A stretch of DNA of 64,000 nucleotides from Akkermansia sp. (GTDB lineage Bacteria; Verrucomicrobiota; Verrucomicrobiia; Verrucomicrobiales; Akkermansiaceae): assembly GCF_020860705.1 (NCBI RefSeq), contig NZ_JAJBTT010000033.1, forward strand, positions 1 to 64,000, written 5' to 3'. A program made the translations under genes and the position numbers. Below, piece by piece: positions 8,157 to 16,818 of the stretch; within the stretch, counting starts at the first letter, position 1, and each line of letters starts with the position of its first letter. A model generated the notes under the pieces. That model was not told the DNA's origin. It made no database searches and worked only from the letters and a program-made list of their open reading frames with translations.

Positions 8157-8782
8157 ATGTAAAGGCATCTCAACCATTCCCGGCGGGAGAATGTTTCCCA
8201 TATAGTGCATTATGTGGAAGGGTTGTGAGGAAGAACGTGATGTAATCTATCTCCCTTAAAACCAATATCCAGCAGTCCTATCTCCCTAGTTCTATATTTT
8301 GCATTACATATATTATGCGAAGTATTAAAGATGGGTAAATCCCAGCCTGTTTTCTTTCAGGGACAAGCCAGCTTTCGGAATCCTCCCTTTTCTTTTGCCT
8401 GTCCCCTTCTTTGAGATATTCCGATGCTTCAAAAAAGGAAGTTCCACTCTCATGGAGAACAACAGGAACCCCAGATAAGATCTTGCTGCGATCGATTGGA
8501 AAATCACCTCATCCGCCGGCCATGATAAAAAGAGTGTAGTTTTCTCTGAGGCCTCGTGTGTTTCCGGAAAAGATGCGCAGAGGCCGACGGCACTCCCCTG
8601 GACCGTTTTTACTTCTTCCCCCTCCTTTTGTGATTCCGTTCCGGCTCTGAACACTTCTACGGTTCCTTCTTCTTGTTAATATCTAGAAATGCCCGGACTC
8701 CTTATGAATACTTGACCTATATCCATCCCATTAAGTATGGTGGCTGCTTCAGGAAAACAGACGGACTTGAAAGGATTGCTTC
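8157..8782. other. Long AT-rich intergenic stretch without a convincing gene
   Basis: About 626 bp of lower-GC sequence between xerD and tag. A 109-codon frame on the minus strand (8325-8654) has no recognisable motif or plausible start context, and is more likely chance or a decayed gene. No repeat or RNA gene recognised. Confidence 0.5.
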
Positions 8783-9355
8783 ATGTGTGAAAAAATAAGA
8801 TGCTCTTGGGCTGGTGATCTCCCCATATACGTTGATTATCATGACAATGAGTGGGGGCGGCCCGTTCATGACGACAACAAGCTGTTTGAAATGCTGATTT
8901 TAGAGGGGATGCAGGCCGGGCTTAACTGGATTACCGTGCTCAAGAAGAGAGAGGCGTTCCGGGAATCCTTTGACGGATTTGACCCGGGCAAGGTGGCTCT
9001 TTACGGTGAGGCAAAAGTACAGGAACTGCTGGCAAACGAAGGAATCATCAGAAACCGCCTCAAAGTGAATGCCGCTGTGATGAATGCCAAGGCATTTCTG
9101 GAAGTACAGGAAAAACACGGAAGCTTTGATCAATTCATATGGGCTTATGTGGATCATACTCCAATTAGAAACCACTGGGAGAAGATAGAGCAGATACCGG
9201 CCACCACACCGCTTTCGGATCAGATCAGCAAGGATTTGAAAAAGATGGGATTTAAATTTGTTGGCTCGACGATCATCTATGCATTCATGCAAGCTACAGG
9301 CATGGTGAATGACCATGTGAAAAATTGCTTTGTTTATCAGCAGGTGAAGGCGTAG
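8783..9355 (+). CDS. tag: DNA-3-methyladenine glycosylase I
   Basis: 190 residues, the family's normal size. Begins CSWAGDLPIYVDYHDNEWG, the Tag signature with a zinc-binding Cys and His, contains LEGMQAGLNWITVLKKREAFR and ends with the second pair in VNDHVKNCFVY. Tag excises 3-methyladenine from alkylated DNA to start base-excision repair in the cytoplasm. It sits alone, with an AT-rich 626-bp gap upstream, and is itself AT-richer than its neighbours, which suggests horizontal acquisition. Confidence 0.93.
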   Translation: MCEKIRCSWAGDLPIYVDYHDNEWGRPVHDDNKLFEMLILEGMQAGLNWITVLKKREAFRESFDGFDPGKVALYGEAKVQELLANEGIIRNRLKVNAAVMNAKAFLEVQEKHGSFDQFIWAYVDHTPIRNHWEKIEQIPATTPLSDQISKDLKKMGFKFVGSTIIYAFMQATGMVNDHVKNCFVYQQVKA

Positions 9356-9651
9356 CTTCATTCGCCATTTCTGGTAGAAGACGTTCTTCCTCTTCCGTGC
9401 TTTTAATAATTCCTTCCCTTCAATTTTATCATCACGAGCATATCCGCCCGGTTAACCGGGAAAACGCATCCCTGCACTGTCATTTTCCCTAAGTTGCGGG
9501 GGCTGGCTTGGTAAACATCGCCAGGCCATTTTCCCGGAAGCGGCAATAATGGAAATATTTCTATTCTTTCCTTAAAAATTCCATTTAAACATCCCTTCTC
9601 TGCGCTTCTCTCTTGCCAGACCGTCATTCATCCGTCATAATAAAAAAAGCA

Positions 9652-10941
9652 ATGAATACTTTCATCTCTCTCTGTCTTATGGGCGGCCTCAGCCTGGGGA
9701 CCCTCTGCTATGCCCAGCACATGGACAACGATGCCAAGAAGAAGGTGATCAAGGATTTGGATAACCTTCTCGCCCTGAACAGGTCTGCGGAAACCAAAGT
9801 GATCAATGCCGCCATCAGCAAGCTGAATTCCGCCGGCAAGGATCCCAGTGCCGCCTACGACCTGCTGATCCAGTCCAAGAAGTTCCTGATGGAAGCGGAA
9901 AAGGAGAAGGACAAGAGCCAGGGCAAAAGCGCCAAGATTGCGTCCAATTCCCTGAAAGACTGGATGGACCGCGAGGCCAAGAAGTATCAGGATAAGAACG
10001 CCCGCAAAGGCTTGATGCTTCAGTACCAGTGGGGAGTGCTGGTTCTCAAGGCCCGCCTCAAGGAAAACATGCTGAAGGCCACGTCAAGCGCCACCGACGG
10101 AGTGGAAGAGGAGACTCTGGACGTGACGGAGTTCCAAAAGCCTGCCATGGATTTGCTGAACGCCTATCTGTCCGCCTGTGCCGACCCCGATTTCGTTGAT
10201 CCCTCTTCCACTTCTTCCAAGAACAATAACGGAGGAGTCGGAAAAGCCGGAGCCCGCATTGCGGAACAGTCCGTTCTGAATACGGAAGTCGGGGAAGCCC
10301 TGGGCATTGGAAGCATGTCCTCCAAGGCCTTTCCGGATTCCATGAAGAACCGCGATGAGATTTTTGATAAGCTCTTCTTTGCGGGATACCGGAAGACGCG
10401 CAACCTTCCCGCTCTCAGGCAGGCATGGAGCAAGAGAATCTCCATGGAAGTGGCTTTGGGCAAGGTCAGCCATGCCATTTCCACCGGCAAGAAGTCTGGC
10501 ATGCAGGGCCGCATCGCCAATGCTTCCGAAAACGAATTCGACGAACAGGATTCCTCCATTCTGGACCGGCTGCGCTGGCGCTGCGAACTGGACTGCTTTG
10601 ATCTGGGGGACCAGGCGAACGCCACACGGAACATGATGACGCTGATCCGGACGACGGTGGATCCCGTGCGCCGGGAACAGGGCATCCGGACACTCCGGGA
10701 CAAGCTGGTTCAGAGCATGAAGAGCATGCTCACCTCCTCGGAAGACGGAACCATGGCGGACAGCCCGTCTTCCTCTTCCGCCGCACCCCGCCCCGTCGTC
10801 CGCCCTCCCAGGAAAAAGACTCCTTCCACCACGATCACGACCAGCCGTGAAATGGACGATCCCGGAGCCATTGGCACGGATGCGCCTAAGCCGCCCAAGC
10901 CGGATCCCACCCGGAGTGACGATTTTTTTGAAGACGCATAA
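9652..10941 (+). CDS. Secreted protein of unknown function
   Basis: About 429 residues from the ATG at 9652, which starts a good signal peptide ending in CYAQ. The mature part is mostly alpha-helical and charged, with Lys/Asp/Ala-rich stretches (residues ~25-140), a middle region without known motifs, and a low-complexity Ser/Pro/Arg/Thr C-terminus ending in an acidic DDFFEDA tail. No catalytic motif or named family is recognised. It is separate from the dehydrogenase that follows, which has its own promoter-like sequence. Probably periplasmic or outer-membrane associated. Confidence 0.65.
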   Translation: MNTFISLCLMGGLSLGTLCYAQHMDNDAKKKVIKDLDNLLALNRSAETKVINAAISKLNSAGKDPSAAYDLLIQSKKFLMEAEKEKDKSQGKSAKIASNSLKDWMDREAKKYQDKNARKGLMLQYQWGVLVLKARLKENMLKATSSATDGVEEETLDVTEFQKPAMDLLNAYLSACADPDFVDPSSTSSKNNNGGVGKAGARIAEQSVLNTEVGEALGIGSMSSKAFPDSMKNRDEIFDKLFFAGYRKTRNLPALRQAWSKRISMEVALGKVSHAISTGKKSGMQGRIANASENEFDEQDSSILDRLRWRCELDCFDLGDQANATRNMMTLIRTTVDPVRREQGIRTLRDKLVQSMKSMLTSSEDGTMADSPSSSSAAPRPVVRPPRKKTPSTTITTSREMDDPGAIGTDAPKPPKPDPTRSDDFFEDA

Positions 10942-11007
10942 CGTTCTTTCACCAAAGGCTGTTGCCTGAACGGCGGCTCCGGCGCAATATGAATGCACAG
11001 AGCATTC

Positions 11008-11035
11008 TTGACGTCCGGAGCCGTCCGTTTATACA
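11008..11035 (+). promoter_or_regulatory. Candidate sigma70-type promoter of the Fe-alcohol dehydrogenase
   Basis: TTGACG (11008-11013), 16-bp spacer, TATACA (11030-11035). The ATG at 11044 lies only 8 nt after the -10 box, so the transcript would be almost leaderless. Confidence 0.45.
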
Positions 11036-11043
11036 GTAGGGGC

Positions 11044-12204
11044 ATGTATCAGCCATTTCAGTTTTTCATGCCGGCCCAGATTTTTTTCGGTGCGGGATCT
11101 TTGGACAATCTGGGTTCCGCCCCCCTGCCCGGCGCCAAGGCGTTGATCGTCATCGGCGGCACGTCCGTCAGGCGTCTCGGGTATCTGGACCGCGTACAGG
11201 CCCTGTTGAAGAAACAGGGCGTGGACAGCGTTGTTTTTGACAAGGTGCAGCCCAATCCCGTGGTGGAGCATGTGATGGAAGCCGCCGCACTTGCGAAGGA
11301 AACGGGCTGTGATTTCGTCATCGGCCTGGGCGGAGGCAGCAGCATGGATTCTGCCAAAAGCGTCGCCGTGATGGCGGCCAACCCGGGCACTTACTGGGAT
11401 TACATCCAGGGAGGCTCCGGCAAGGGGCTGCCCATTCCCAACAAGCCGCTGCCCATCGTCTGCATTACCACCACGGCAGGAACCGGAACGGAAGCGGACC
11501 CCTGGACCGTCATCACGAAGGAGGATACACAGGAAAAGATAGGCTTCGGCTATAAGGGCACCTTCCCCACCATGTCCATTGTGGATCCGGAACTGATGCT
11601 GTCCGTCCCGCCCAAATTGACGGCCTACCAGGGCTTTGACGCCTTGTTCCACGCCGTTGAGGGATACATGGCCACGATCGCCTCCCCCATGGGGGACATG
11701 TTCGCGCTGCAGGCCATTGAGTACATTGCCAAATACCTTCCCCGCGCCGTGAATAACGGGGATGACCTGGAAGCGCGGGCCTACGTGGCGCTGGCCAATA
11801 CTTATTCCGGCTTTGTGGAAACCATTTCCTGCTGTACCTCGGAACACTCCATTGAACATGCTCTCAGCGCCTTCCACCCCTCCCTTCCCCATGGTGCGGG
11901 CCTGATCATGATTTCCTGGGCCTATCATGAAGCTTACGCGCCTTCCTGCCCGGAACGCTATGCCAGAGTAGCGGCCGCCATGGGTCAGGAAGCTTCCGTG
12001 GACGGCTTCCTGAACGGCCTGAACAAGCTAAAGGAGGCCTGCGGCGTGGACAAGCTGAAGATGTCCGAGTTCGGCATTACCCCGGATTTGTTTGACGAAT
12101 ACGCCAGAACAGCCTTTTCCACCATGGGAGGCCTGTTTGAGCTGGACCGCTGCAAGTTCACTCCGGCAGACGTCGTCAGCATCCTGGAAAAATCCTATTC
12201 CTAG
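11044..12204 (+). CDS. Iron-containing alcohol dehydrogenase
   Basis: 386 residues from ATG 11044. Group III Fe-ADH fold: N-terminal NAD(P) domain with GGGSSMDSAK, then the metal domain with QGFDALFHAVEGYMA and the His set in SEHSIEHALSAFHPSLPHGAG. The family interconverts alcohols and aldehydes or ketones in fermentation; similar enzymes include butanol, lactaldehyde and 1,3-propanediol dehydrogenases. The substrate cannot be read from sequence and no fermentation genes are adjacent. It is preceded by its own promoter-like sequence and followed by a long stem. Confidence 0.9.
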   Translation: MYQPFQFFMPAQIFFGAGSLDNLGSAPLPGAKALIVIGGTSVRRLGYLDRVQALLKKQGVDSVVFDKVQPNPVVEHVMEAAALAKETGCDFVIGLGGGSSMDSAKSVAVMAANPGTYWDYIQGGSGKGLPIPNKPLPIVCITTTAGTGTEADPWTVITKEDTQEKIGFGYKGTFPTMSIVDPELMLSVPPKLTAYQGFDALFHAVEGYMATIASPMGDMFALQAIEYIAKYLPRAVNNGDDLEARAYVALANTYSGFVETISCCTSEHSIEHALSAFHPSLPHGAGLIMISWAYHEAYAPSCPERYARVAAAMGQEASVDGFLNGLNKLKEACGVDKLKMSEFGITPDLFDEYARTAFSTMGGLFELDRCKFTPADVVSILEKSYS

Positions 12205-12252
12205 GAACGGGAACCTCCTCCGGGATGGATCAGGGGGACGGGTAGCGTCAAA

Positions 12253-12286
12253 CCAGACAAGGCTGTCTCACGGCTGCCTTGTCTGG
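12253..12286. repeat. Perfect 11-bp-stem inverted repeat after the dehydrogenase
   Basis: CCAGACAAGGC and GCCTTGTCTGG flank a 12-nt loop about 50 bp after the dehydrogenase stop. No T-run follows directly, so it may be a weak terminator or RNA-stabilising hairpin. The rest of the 330-bp gap to crcB shows nothing recognisable. Confidence 0.6.
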
Positions 12287-12534
12287 ACGGTCGGAGATTT
12301 TTACTGGAGAACCTTCCCCACGCGTTGAATGCGCCTGTATTCCCAGCGATGCGACAGGCATCTTTACGGCGAAATTCCTCTATTCAGGGCTTCATCCGGC
12401 CGCATGGCTTCTGTTCCTGTGCAGCTAGTGCAGAGAATAGCCTTGTGAACATGGCATGGGGAGATGAACCCGAGGCTGTTGTACGCGGAGGCGCAACAAG
12501 AGATGGGTCCTCACGGCATGTTTGCCGGTGTTTC

Positions 12535-12906
12535 CTATCTGGCGGCCAGGTACCCCAGACCAATGGCGACAAGCCCTCCCGCGAAGCTGAGGAGAGTATA
12601 AGCAAAGAAGGAGGGAAAGTTCCCTTCTTTCAGCAGAAGGAAGGATTCACTCATCAGTGTGGAAAAGGTGGTGAACCCGCCGCACAGCCCCACAGTGAGA
12701 AAAAGCCTGGTTTCCGTATTCAGCAGAAACCCCCGGTTGAACAGTCCGTAGAGAACTCCCAGGACAAGGCATCCCAGCAGATTGACCGCCGTCGTCCCCC
12801 ACGGAAACGAACCCAGCGTGTTGATCTGGACAAAACGGGTCAGCAGAAAGCGCAGTATGCCGCCCGCAAAACTTCCCAGTCCGACCATCAGCAGCATTTT
12901 GATCAT
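12535..12906 (-). CDS. crcB: Fluoride exporter CrcB/Fluc
   Basis: 123 residues from the ATG at 12906. Four predicted membrane helices and the family blocks GSFAGGILRFLLTR, PWGTTAVNLLGC and GLCGGFTTFSTLMSE, which carry the Asn and Phe-box residues of Fluc channels. Fluc dimers let F- leave the cell. An in-frame ATG at 12948 would add 14 charged residues not typical of the family. I looked for a fluoride riboswitch upstream and did not find its consensus. The start codon overlaps (ATGA) the stop of a possible 67-codon frame. Confidence 0.92.
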   Translation of the reverse strand: MIKMLLMVGLGSFAGGILRFLLTRFVQINTLGSFPWGTTAVNLLGCLVLGVLYGLFNRGFLLNTETRLFLTVGLCGGFTTFSTLMSESFLLLKEGNFPSFFAYTLLSFAGGLVAIGLGYLAAR

Positions 12907-13106
12907 AGCGGTTTTTCTTCGGATGAACAGGAATAAAGCGTCAGGCATGATGCCGAAAAATCTATTGGCAGCCGCTCCCAGAAAAGAGGGCCTTCCCCGG
13001 CAGGAGACGGACGATGTTCTTCAACGGAATGAAAGATATGGCCGTTTTCGGAAATGGTTTTAAAGTCCTTCATCATTCGTGCGGGATGGTCCTTCCCCGG
13101 TTGCAA
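12903..13106 (-). CDS. Possible small ORF coupled to crcB
   Basis: 67 codons on the same strand as crcB, ending in a TGA that overlaps the crcB ATG as ATGA, a typical translational-coupling arrangement. No motif or homologue recognised. An internal ATG (13073) gives a 56-residue version. It could be a leader ORF or chance. Confidence 0.22.
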   Translation of the reverse strand: MQPGKDHPARMMKDFKTISENGHIFHSVEEHRPSPAGEGPLFWERLPIDFSASCLTLYSCSSEEKPL

Positions 13107-13264
13107 ATCTTATGCATCCGGCATGGTACGGAAACCTTCATGGCCGGCTCCCAGGGAAAAGCTTCCTTTCCTTGAAGCGCGTGCAGATAAAATACCCCCT
13201 TTTTTCCTATATCTAGCCTTTTTATCCTTGATAAAGATGTTTGAATCCGTATTTCCTTTTTTTC

Positions 13265-14227
13265 ATGTCCCTGCCCCTCCTTGTCACCGGAACCATTGGA
13301 ATTGACAATATTATCACTCCACACGGCCGTGCGGAGGGCGTTTTGGGCGGTTCCGTCTCCTTTGCGGCTGTGGCCGCCCTGCTGTTTGCGGAACGGGTGG
13401 ACGCCGTCAGCATCATCGGGGAGGATTTTCCAGCCCATTATGAAGCCGCCCTGGCGGCCAAGGGGCTGTGCATGGACGGAGTGGAACGCAAAAAGGGGCC
13501 TTCCTTCTGCTGGACCGGAGAATATTTTGACAATATGAACAAACGCAGGACCGTCTGCGCCAATGATTCCGTGATGCTGGAATGGAACGTGCACGTTCCG
13601 GAACCCCTGCGGAAACATCCCGTGCTGGTGTGCTGCTGCATGGTCCCGGGCCAGCAGCTCAAATGCATGGAGCAGTGTCCGGACGCGGCGCTGGTGCTCT
13701 CCGATTCCATGGACAAGTGGCTGCGCCGCCAGCCGGAATTGCTGGACGCCGTCATTTCCCGTTCCCATATCACCATGATGAACGAGGATGAGGCCAAGGA
13801 GTACGCCCACGCGTCCACCGTTCTGGAAGCCGGGGAATTCCTTCTTTCCAAGGGAGCCGCGTATGCCGTGGTGAAACAGGGGGAATACGGAGCCACCCTC
13901 CTGGGCCGTGGAACGGACGGTAAAATCAACATCTTCCGCTGTCCGGCCTATCCCCTGAAAACATTGGTGGACCCTACCGGAGCGGGAGATACGTTCCTGG
14001 GAGCGCTGGCCGGCTACCTTTCCACCCTTCCTCCAGGGCTTCCTTCCTTTGACGAGGTGAAGAGGGGCATCATCCATGGAACAGTGGCGGCCTCCTTTAC
14101 CTGTGAGTCTTTTTCCGCGGATGCCCTTCTTTCCATGACGGCGGAGACCTTCCGGAAGCGTCTTGAAGAGTATGCGGAGATGTGCCGCCTGCCTGATGTC
14201 CGCTTTTCTTCTACGGAGGACCGTTGA
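13265..14227 (+). CDS. PfkB-family carbohydrate/nucleoside kinase
   Basis: 320 residues from ATG 13265 (MSLPLLVTGTIGID). Ribokinase-like fold: N-terminal GGSVSFAAVAALLF motif, lid and sugar-binding region in the first third, and the C-terminal signature DPTGAGDTFLGALAGYL with the catalytic Asp and anion hole. These ATP-dependent kinases phosphorylate sugars or nucleosides; GTIGID and VLGGS at the N-terminus recall the adenosine-kinase-like subgroup, but the substrate is undetermined. It stands alone between crcB and lpxC-fabZ. A GC-rich stem follows the stop. Confidence 0.85.
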   Translation: MSLPLLVTGTIGIDNIITPHGRAEGVLGGSVSFAAVAALLFAERVDAVSIIGEDFPAHYEAALAAKGLCMDGVERKKGPSFCWTGEYFDNMNKRRTVCANDSVMLEWNVHVPEPLRKHPVLVCCCMVPGQQLKCMEQCPDAALVLSDSMDKWLRRQPELLDAVISRSHITMMNEDEAKEYAHASTVLEAGEFLLSKGAAYAVVKQGEYGATLLGRGTDGKINIFRCPAYPLKTLVDPTGAGDTFLGALAGYLSTLPPGLPSFDEVKRGIIHGTVAASFTCESFSADALLSMTAETFRKRLEEYAEMCRLPDVRFSSTEDR

Positions 14228-14264
14228 TAGGAGCACGGAAAATGCGCCTCCGGCGTCTCTGGGA

Positions 14265-14286
14265 ATGAGGGGCTCCCGCCCCTCAT
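14265..14286. repeat. 8-bp-stem hairpin after the PfkB kinase
   Basis: ATGAGGGG and CCCCTCAT flank CTCCCG about 38 bp after the kinase stop. No U-tract, so termination is uncertain. Confidence 0.45.
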
Positions 14287-14331
14287 AGACAGGATTTATG
14301 GTTCTCTTTCCCTGTTACAGGCAACAATTTT

Positions 14332-14361
14332 ATAAGGGCCGGGAGGCCCTTATTCCCAGGG
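14332..14361 (+). repeat. Dispersed palindromic repeat, copy 1
   Basis: ATAAGGGCC GGGA GGCCCTTAT followed by TCCCAGG, in the pfkB/lpxC convergent gap. Belongs to a family of six copies in this window (26633, 38170, 38369, 53682, 53768). Confidence 0.75.
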
Positions 14362-14375
14362 GGAGGCAGACCATG

Positions 14376-14413
14376 AAAAACCCCGGCGGGGACATGCACG
14401 CCGGGGTTTCTTT
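14376..14413 (-). terminator. Rho-independent terminator of lpxC-fabZ
   Basis: On the minus strand AAACCCCGGCG pairs with CGCCGGGG and is followed by TTTTTC, about 25 bp after the fusion gene's stop. Confidence 0.75.
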
Positions 14414-14438
14414 AAAGTCGGGCCTGCGTTCAGGCGGG

Positions 14439-15755
14439 TCAGACGTCCTGGAGGCCGAATTTGAGTTCCGCTTCCGAGACCACCTGGCCGTTCACCAGGC
14501 ACCGGCCGAGGGCCTGGCCGATGTTGCCGCGCATCTTGGTCAGCTCCGCTTCAATGATGAGCGTATCGCCGGGAACCACGGGACGGCGGAATTTAATCTT
14601 GTCCGCGCTCATGAAGTAGCCGATTTTGGTGGCATTGCCCGGCTGGCGCAGCATGACAATGGAGGCCACCTGGGCCATGGCTTCCAGCTGAAGGACGCCC
14701 GGCATGACCGGATGCCCCGGGAAGTGCCCCTGGAAGAAGAGTTCGTTCATCGTCAGGTTCTTGAGACCGCGGCACCTGGTTTCCCCTTCAAAGCCTATGA
14801 TGCGGTCCACCATCAGGAAGGGATAGCGGTGGGGCAGCAGGTTCATCACTTCATTGATGTCCAGCACGGCGTCTCCGTACGGCACATTGACGGGATTGGG
14901 GGCCATTTGCTGGTTGCGGCGGTGTTCCTTCTTCAGCTTGGCGGTAAGTTCCGTGTTCGGGCCGTGGCCGGGCTTGATGGCAATCACATGGCCCAGAATG
15001 GGCTTGCCGCACAGGCTCAGGTCGCCAATGAGGTCCATGGCCTTGTGACGGGCGAATTCGTTGATGAAGCGCATGGGCTCCTTGCTCATGAGCTCATCTC
15101 CGCGGATGACCACGGCGTTTTCCAGGCTGCCGCCCTTGATCAGGCCTTTTTCCAGCAGGGGCTTGATGTCCTCGTAAAACGTGAAGGTTCGGGCCGGGGC
15201 CAGTTCCTTTTCATAGGTTTCAGGCGTAATGACCGCGTCAAAGTACTGGGTGATGCGGTTTTCCGGCCCCACGCAGGTGACGGAAACGCGGAATTGCTTG
15301 GAGGGGAGGATGGTCAGGATGGAGCCGCCCTTGGTTTCAATGGTGACGGCTTCCCGCACTTCCAGGTAGCGGCGCGGCACTTCCAGTTCCGTAATGCCGG
15401 CCTTCTTGATCAATTCCACATAGGGAGCGGAGGAGCCGTCCCCGATGGGGGGTTCGTTGGCGTCCATTTCAATCACGGCATTGTCAATGCCCATGCCGGT
15501 CAGGGCGGAAAGAATGTGTTCCACCGTGTGCACCTTGACGGAACCTTCCGCCAGGCTGGTGGCGCGTTCCACGGTCTGGACCTTTTCCACGTCCGCATTG
15601 ATGAAGGGCTGGTCCGGAAGATCCACCCGGCGGAATTTAATGCCAAAGTCGGCGGGGGCCGGCTTCAGGGTCAGGGTCACGGCCTGCCCCGTATGCAAAG
15701 ATGTTCCAGCCAGGGAGGCTGGAGATCCAACAGTTCTTTGGTTTCCACATGCCAT
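14439..15755 (-). CDS. lpxC/fabZ: Bifunctional UDP-3-O-acyl-GlcNAc deacetylase / 3-hydroxyacyl-ACP dehydratase (LpxC-FabZ fusion)
   Basis: 438 residues, equal to LpxC (~285) plus FabZ (~145). The LpxC half has the zinc ligands in HTVEHILSAL and HKAMDLIGDL and the HGPN motif; it deacetylates UDP-3-O-acyl-GlcNAc, the committed step of lipid A synthesis. The FabZ half starts near residue 290 with LLPHRYPFLMVDRI and carries the dehydratase site GHFPGHPVMPGVLQLEAMAQ. The same fusion is known in Bacteroidetes and some PVC bacteria and ties lipid A to fatty-acid supply. Start ATG 15755; a good terminator follows. Divergent from the nucleotidyltransferase. Confidence 0.95.
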   Translation of the reverse strand: MACGNQRTVGSPASLAGTSLHTGQAVTLTLKPAPADFGIKFRRVDLPDQPFINADVEKVQTVERATSLAEGSVKVHTVEHILSALTGMGIDNAVIEMDANEPPIGDGSSAPYVELIKKAGITELEVPRRYLEVREAVTIETKGGSILTILPSKQFRVSVTCVGPENRITQYFDAVITPETYEKELAPARTFTFYEDIKPLLEKGLIKGGSLENAVVIRGDELMSKEPMRFINEFARHKAMDLIGDLSLCGKPILGHVIAIKPGHGPNTELTAKLKKEHRRNQQMAPNPVNVPYGDAVLDINEVMNLLPHRYPFLMVDRIIGFEGETRCRGLKNLTMNELFFQGHFPGHPVMPGVLQLEAMAQVASIVMLRQPGNATKIGYFMSADKIKFRRPVVPGDTLIIEAELTKMRGNIGQALGRCLVNGQVVSEAELKFGLQDV

Positions 15756-15870
15756 GCGGGAATGCTAGTGAAAGAGGTCCCGTTTGAAAAGCACGAAATC
15801 ACCGATTTCCCTGTAAATTTCGGGAAAAGACGGCCTTCTCCCGTGTCATCCGGAGAAGGGGCGGAGAAAG

Positions 15871-15888
15871 GGCGCTTGAAAAAGCGCC
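15871..15888. repeat. Hairpin in the lpxC/nucleotidyltransferase divergent region
   Basis: GGCGCTT and AAGCGCC flank GAAA, 22 bp before the nucleotidyltransferase ATG. May be a 5' UTR structure or operator; role unknown. Confidence 0.4.
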
Positions 15889-15910
15889 TCTCTCCCGTTA
15901 GTCATGTTCC

Positions 15911-16813
15911 ATGCACATTACAGAAGGTCCCGGCATCTTCCGCGCATTCATTCTCGGCGCCGGGCTGGGCACCCGCCTGCGGCCTCTCACCAGCGTTCTC
16001 CCCAAGCCGCTGATTCCCTTTTTCCATGAGCCTCTTGTGCTGCATTCCATGCGCCGCTGCCATGAGTGCGGCATCCGGGAGTTCATTATTAACACCCACC
16101 ACTTGGCGGAAGCCTGGGACCAGGTATTCCCCGGCCGCGTCTGGAACGGCTGCCCCGTCCATTTCAGCCATGAACCCGTCCTGCTGGATTCCGGCGGAGG
16201 CGTCAAAAAGATCGAACCATGGGCCTCCCCGGAGGAACCCCTGCTGGTGGTCAACGGAGACATGGCGGCCACTTTTGACCTCCACCGTCTGCTGGAAGAC
16301 CATGCCAGGAACCGCCCCGCCGTGACGCTGGCGCTCCGGACCTCCGGAGACAAGAGGAACGTAGGCTTCAACCCTTCCTCCGGCCTGGTGACGGACATGA
16401 GGCACGCCCTGGGACGCGATCCGGGATCCTGCCAGTTTACCGGAGCCTATTGCATGGAACCGGAGGTTTTCAGCCATATTCCCTCTCATGAAGCTGTTTC
16501 CATCATTCCCGTATTTCTGGACTACATCCGGCAGGGCCGCCTGCGCGGAGTGCTGGCGGACGACGGCCTGTGGATGGATATGGGCACGCCGGAGGCCTAT
16601 ATCCAGGCCCATCTGGATTTTCCCTCCCCTGCTCCGCGCATCCATCCCGACGCCAACGTATCTCCCCACGCTTCCGTGGATGCAGCCAGCGTGATCGGCC
16701 CCCGCGCCGTTGTGGAAGAAGGCTGCCGCCTGCGGGAGTGCATCGTCTGGCCAGGCGTCCGGGTGCCGGCCGGCACATGCGCGGAACGGCGCATCTTTCA
16801 CCTATCCCTTTGA
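15911..16813 (+). CDS. Sugar-phosphate nucleotidyltransferase (ManC/MurU/RmlA-like)
   Basis: 300 residues. Rossmann-like transferase domain with the GAGLGTRLRPLT signature, LPKPLIPF and the metal-binding VVNGDMA, followed by a short C-terminal hexapeptide (left-handed beta-helix) tail around PDANVSPHASVDAASVIGP. These enzymes activate a sugar 1-phosphate with NTP for envelope or polysaccharide synthesis; the size and tail resemble mannose-1-phosphate guanylyltransferase and MurU. Exact sugar unknown. The glycosidase-like gene begins 5 bp after the stop, implying an operon. Confidence 0.82.
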   Translation: MHITEGPGIFRAFILGAGLGTRLRPLTSVLPKPLIPFFHEPLVLHSMRRCHECGIREFIINTHHLAEAWDQVFPGRVWNGCPVHFSHEPVLLDSGGGVKKIEPWASPEEPLLVVNGDMAATFDLHRLLEDHARNRPAVTLALRTSGDKRNVGFNPSSGLVTDMRHALGRDPGSCQFTGAYCMEPEVFSHIPSHEAVSIIPVFLDYIRQGRLRGVLADDGLWMDMGTPEAYIQAHLDFPSPAPRIHPDANVSPHASVDAASVIGPRAVVEEGCRLRECIVWPGVRVPAGTCAERRIFHLSL

Positions 16814-16818
16814 CCACC

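Noticed and set aside
8325..8654. 109-codon minus-strand frame between xerD and tag
   Set aside because: No motif, poor start context and mixed composition; listed as part of an empty AT-rich gap instead.
12907..13100. Fluoride riboswitch upstream of crcB
   Set aside because: The GGnGAUGG...UUCnCC and CUGAUG consensus parts are not present in order; a GGCATCATGCC stretch near 12948 does not fit.
14298..16013. 571-codon plus-strand frame over lpxC-fabZ
   Set aside because: Overlaps an unmistakable bifunctional enzyme on the other strand and has no plausible domains.
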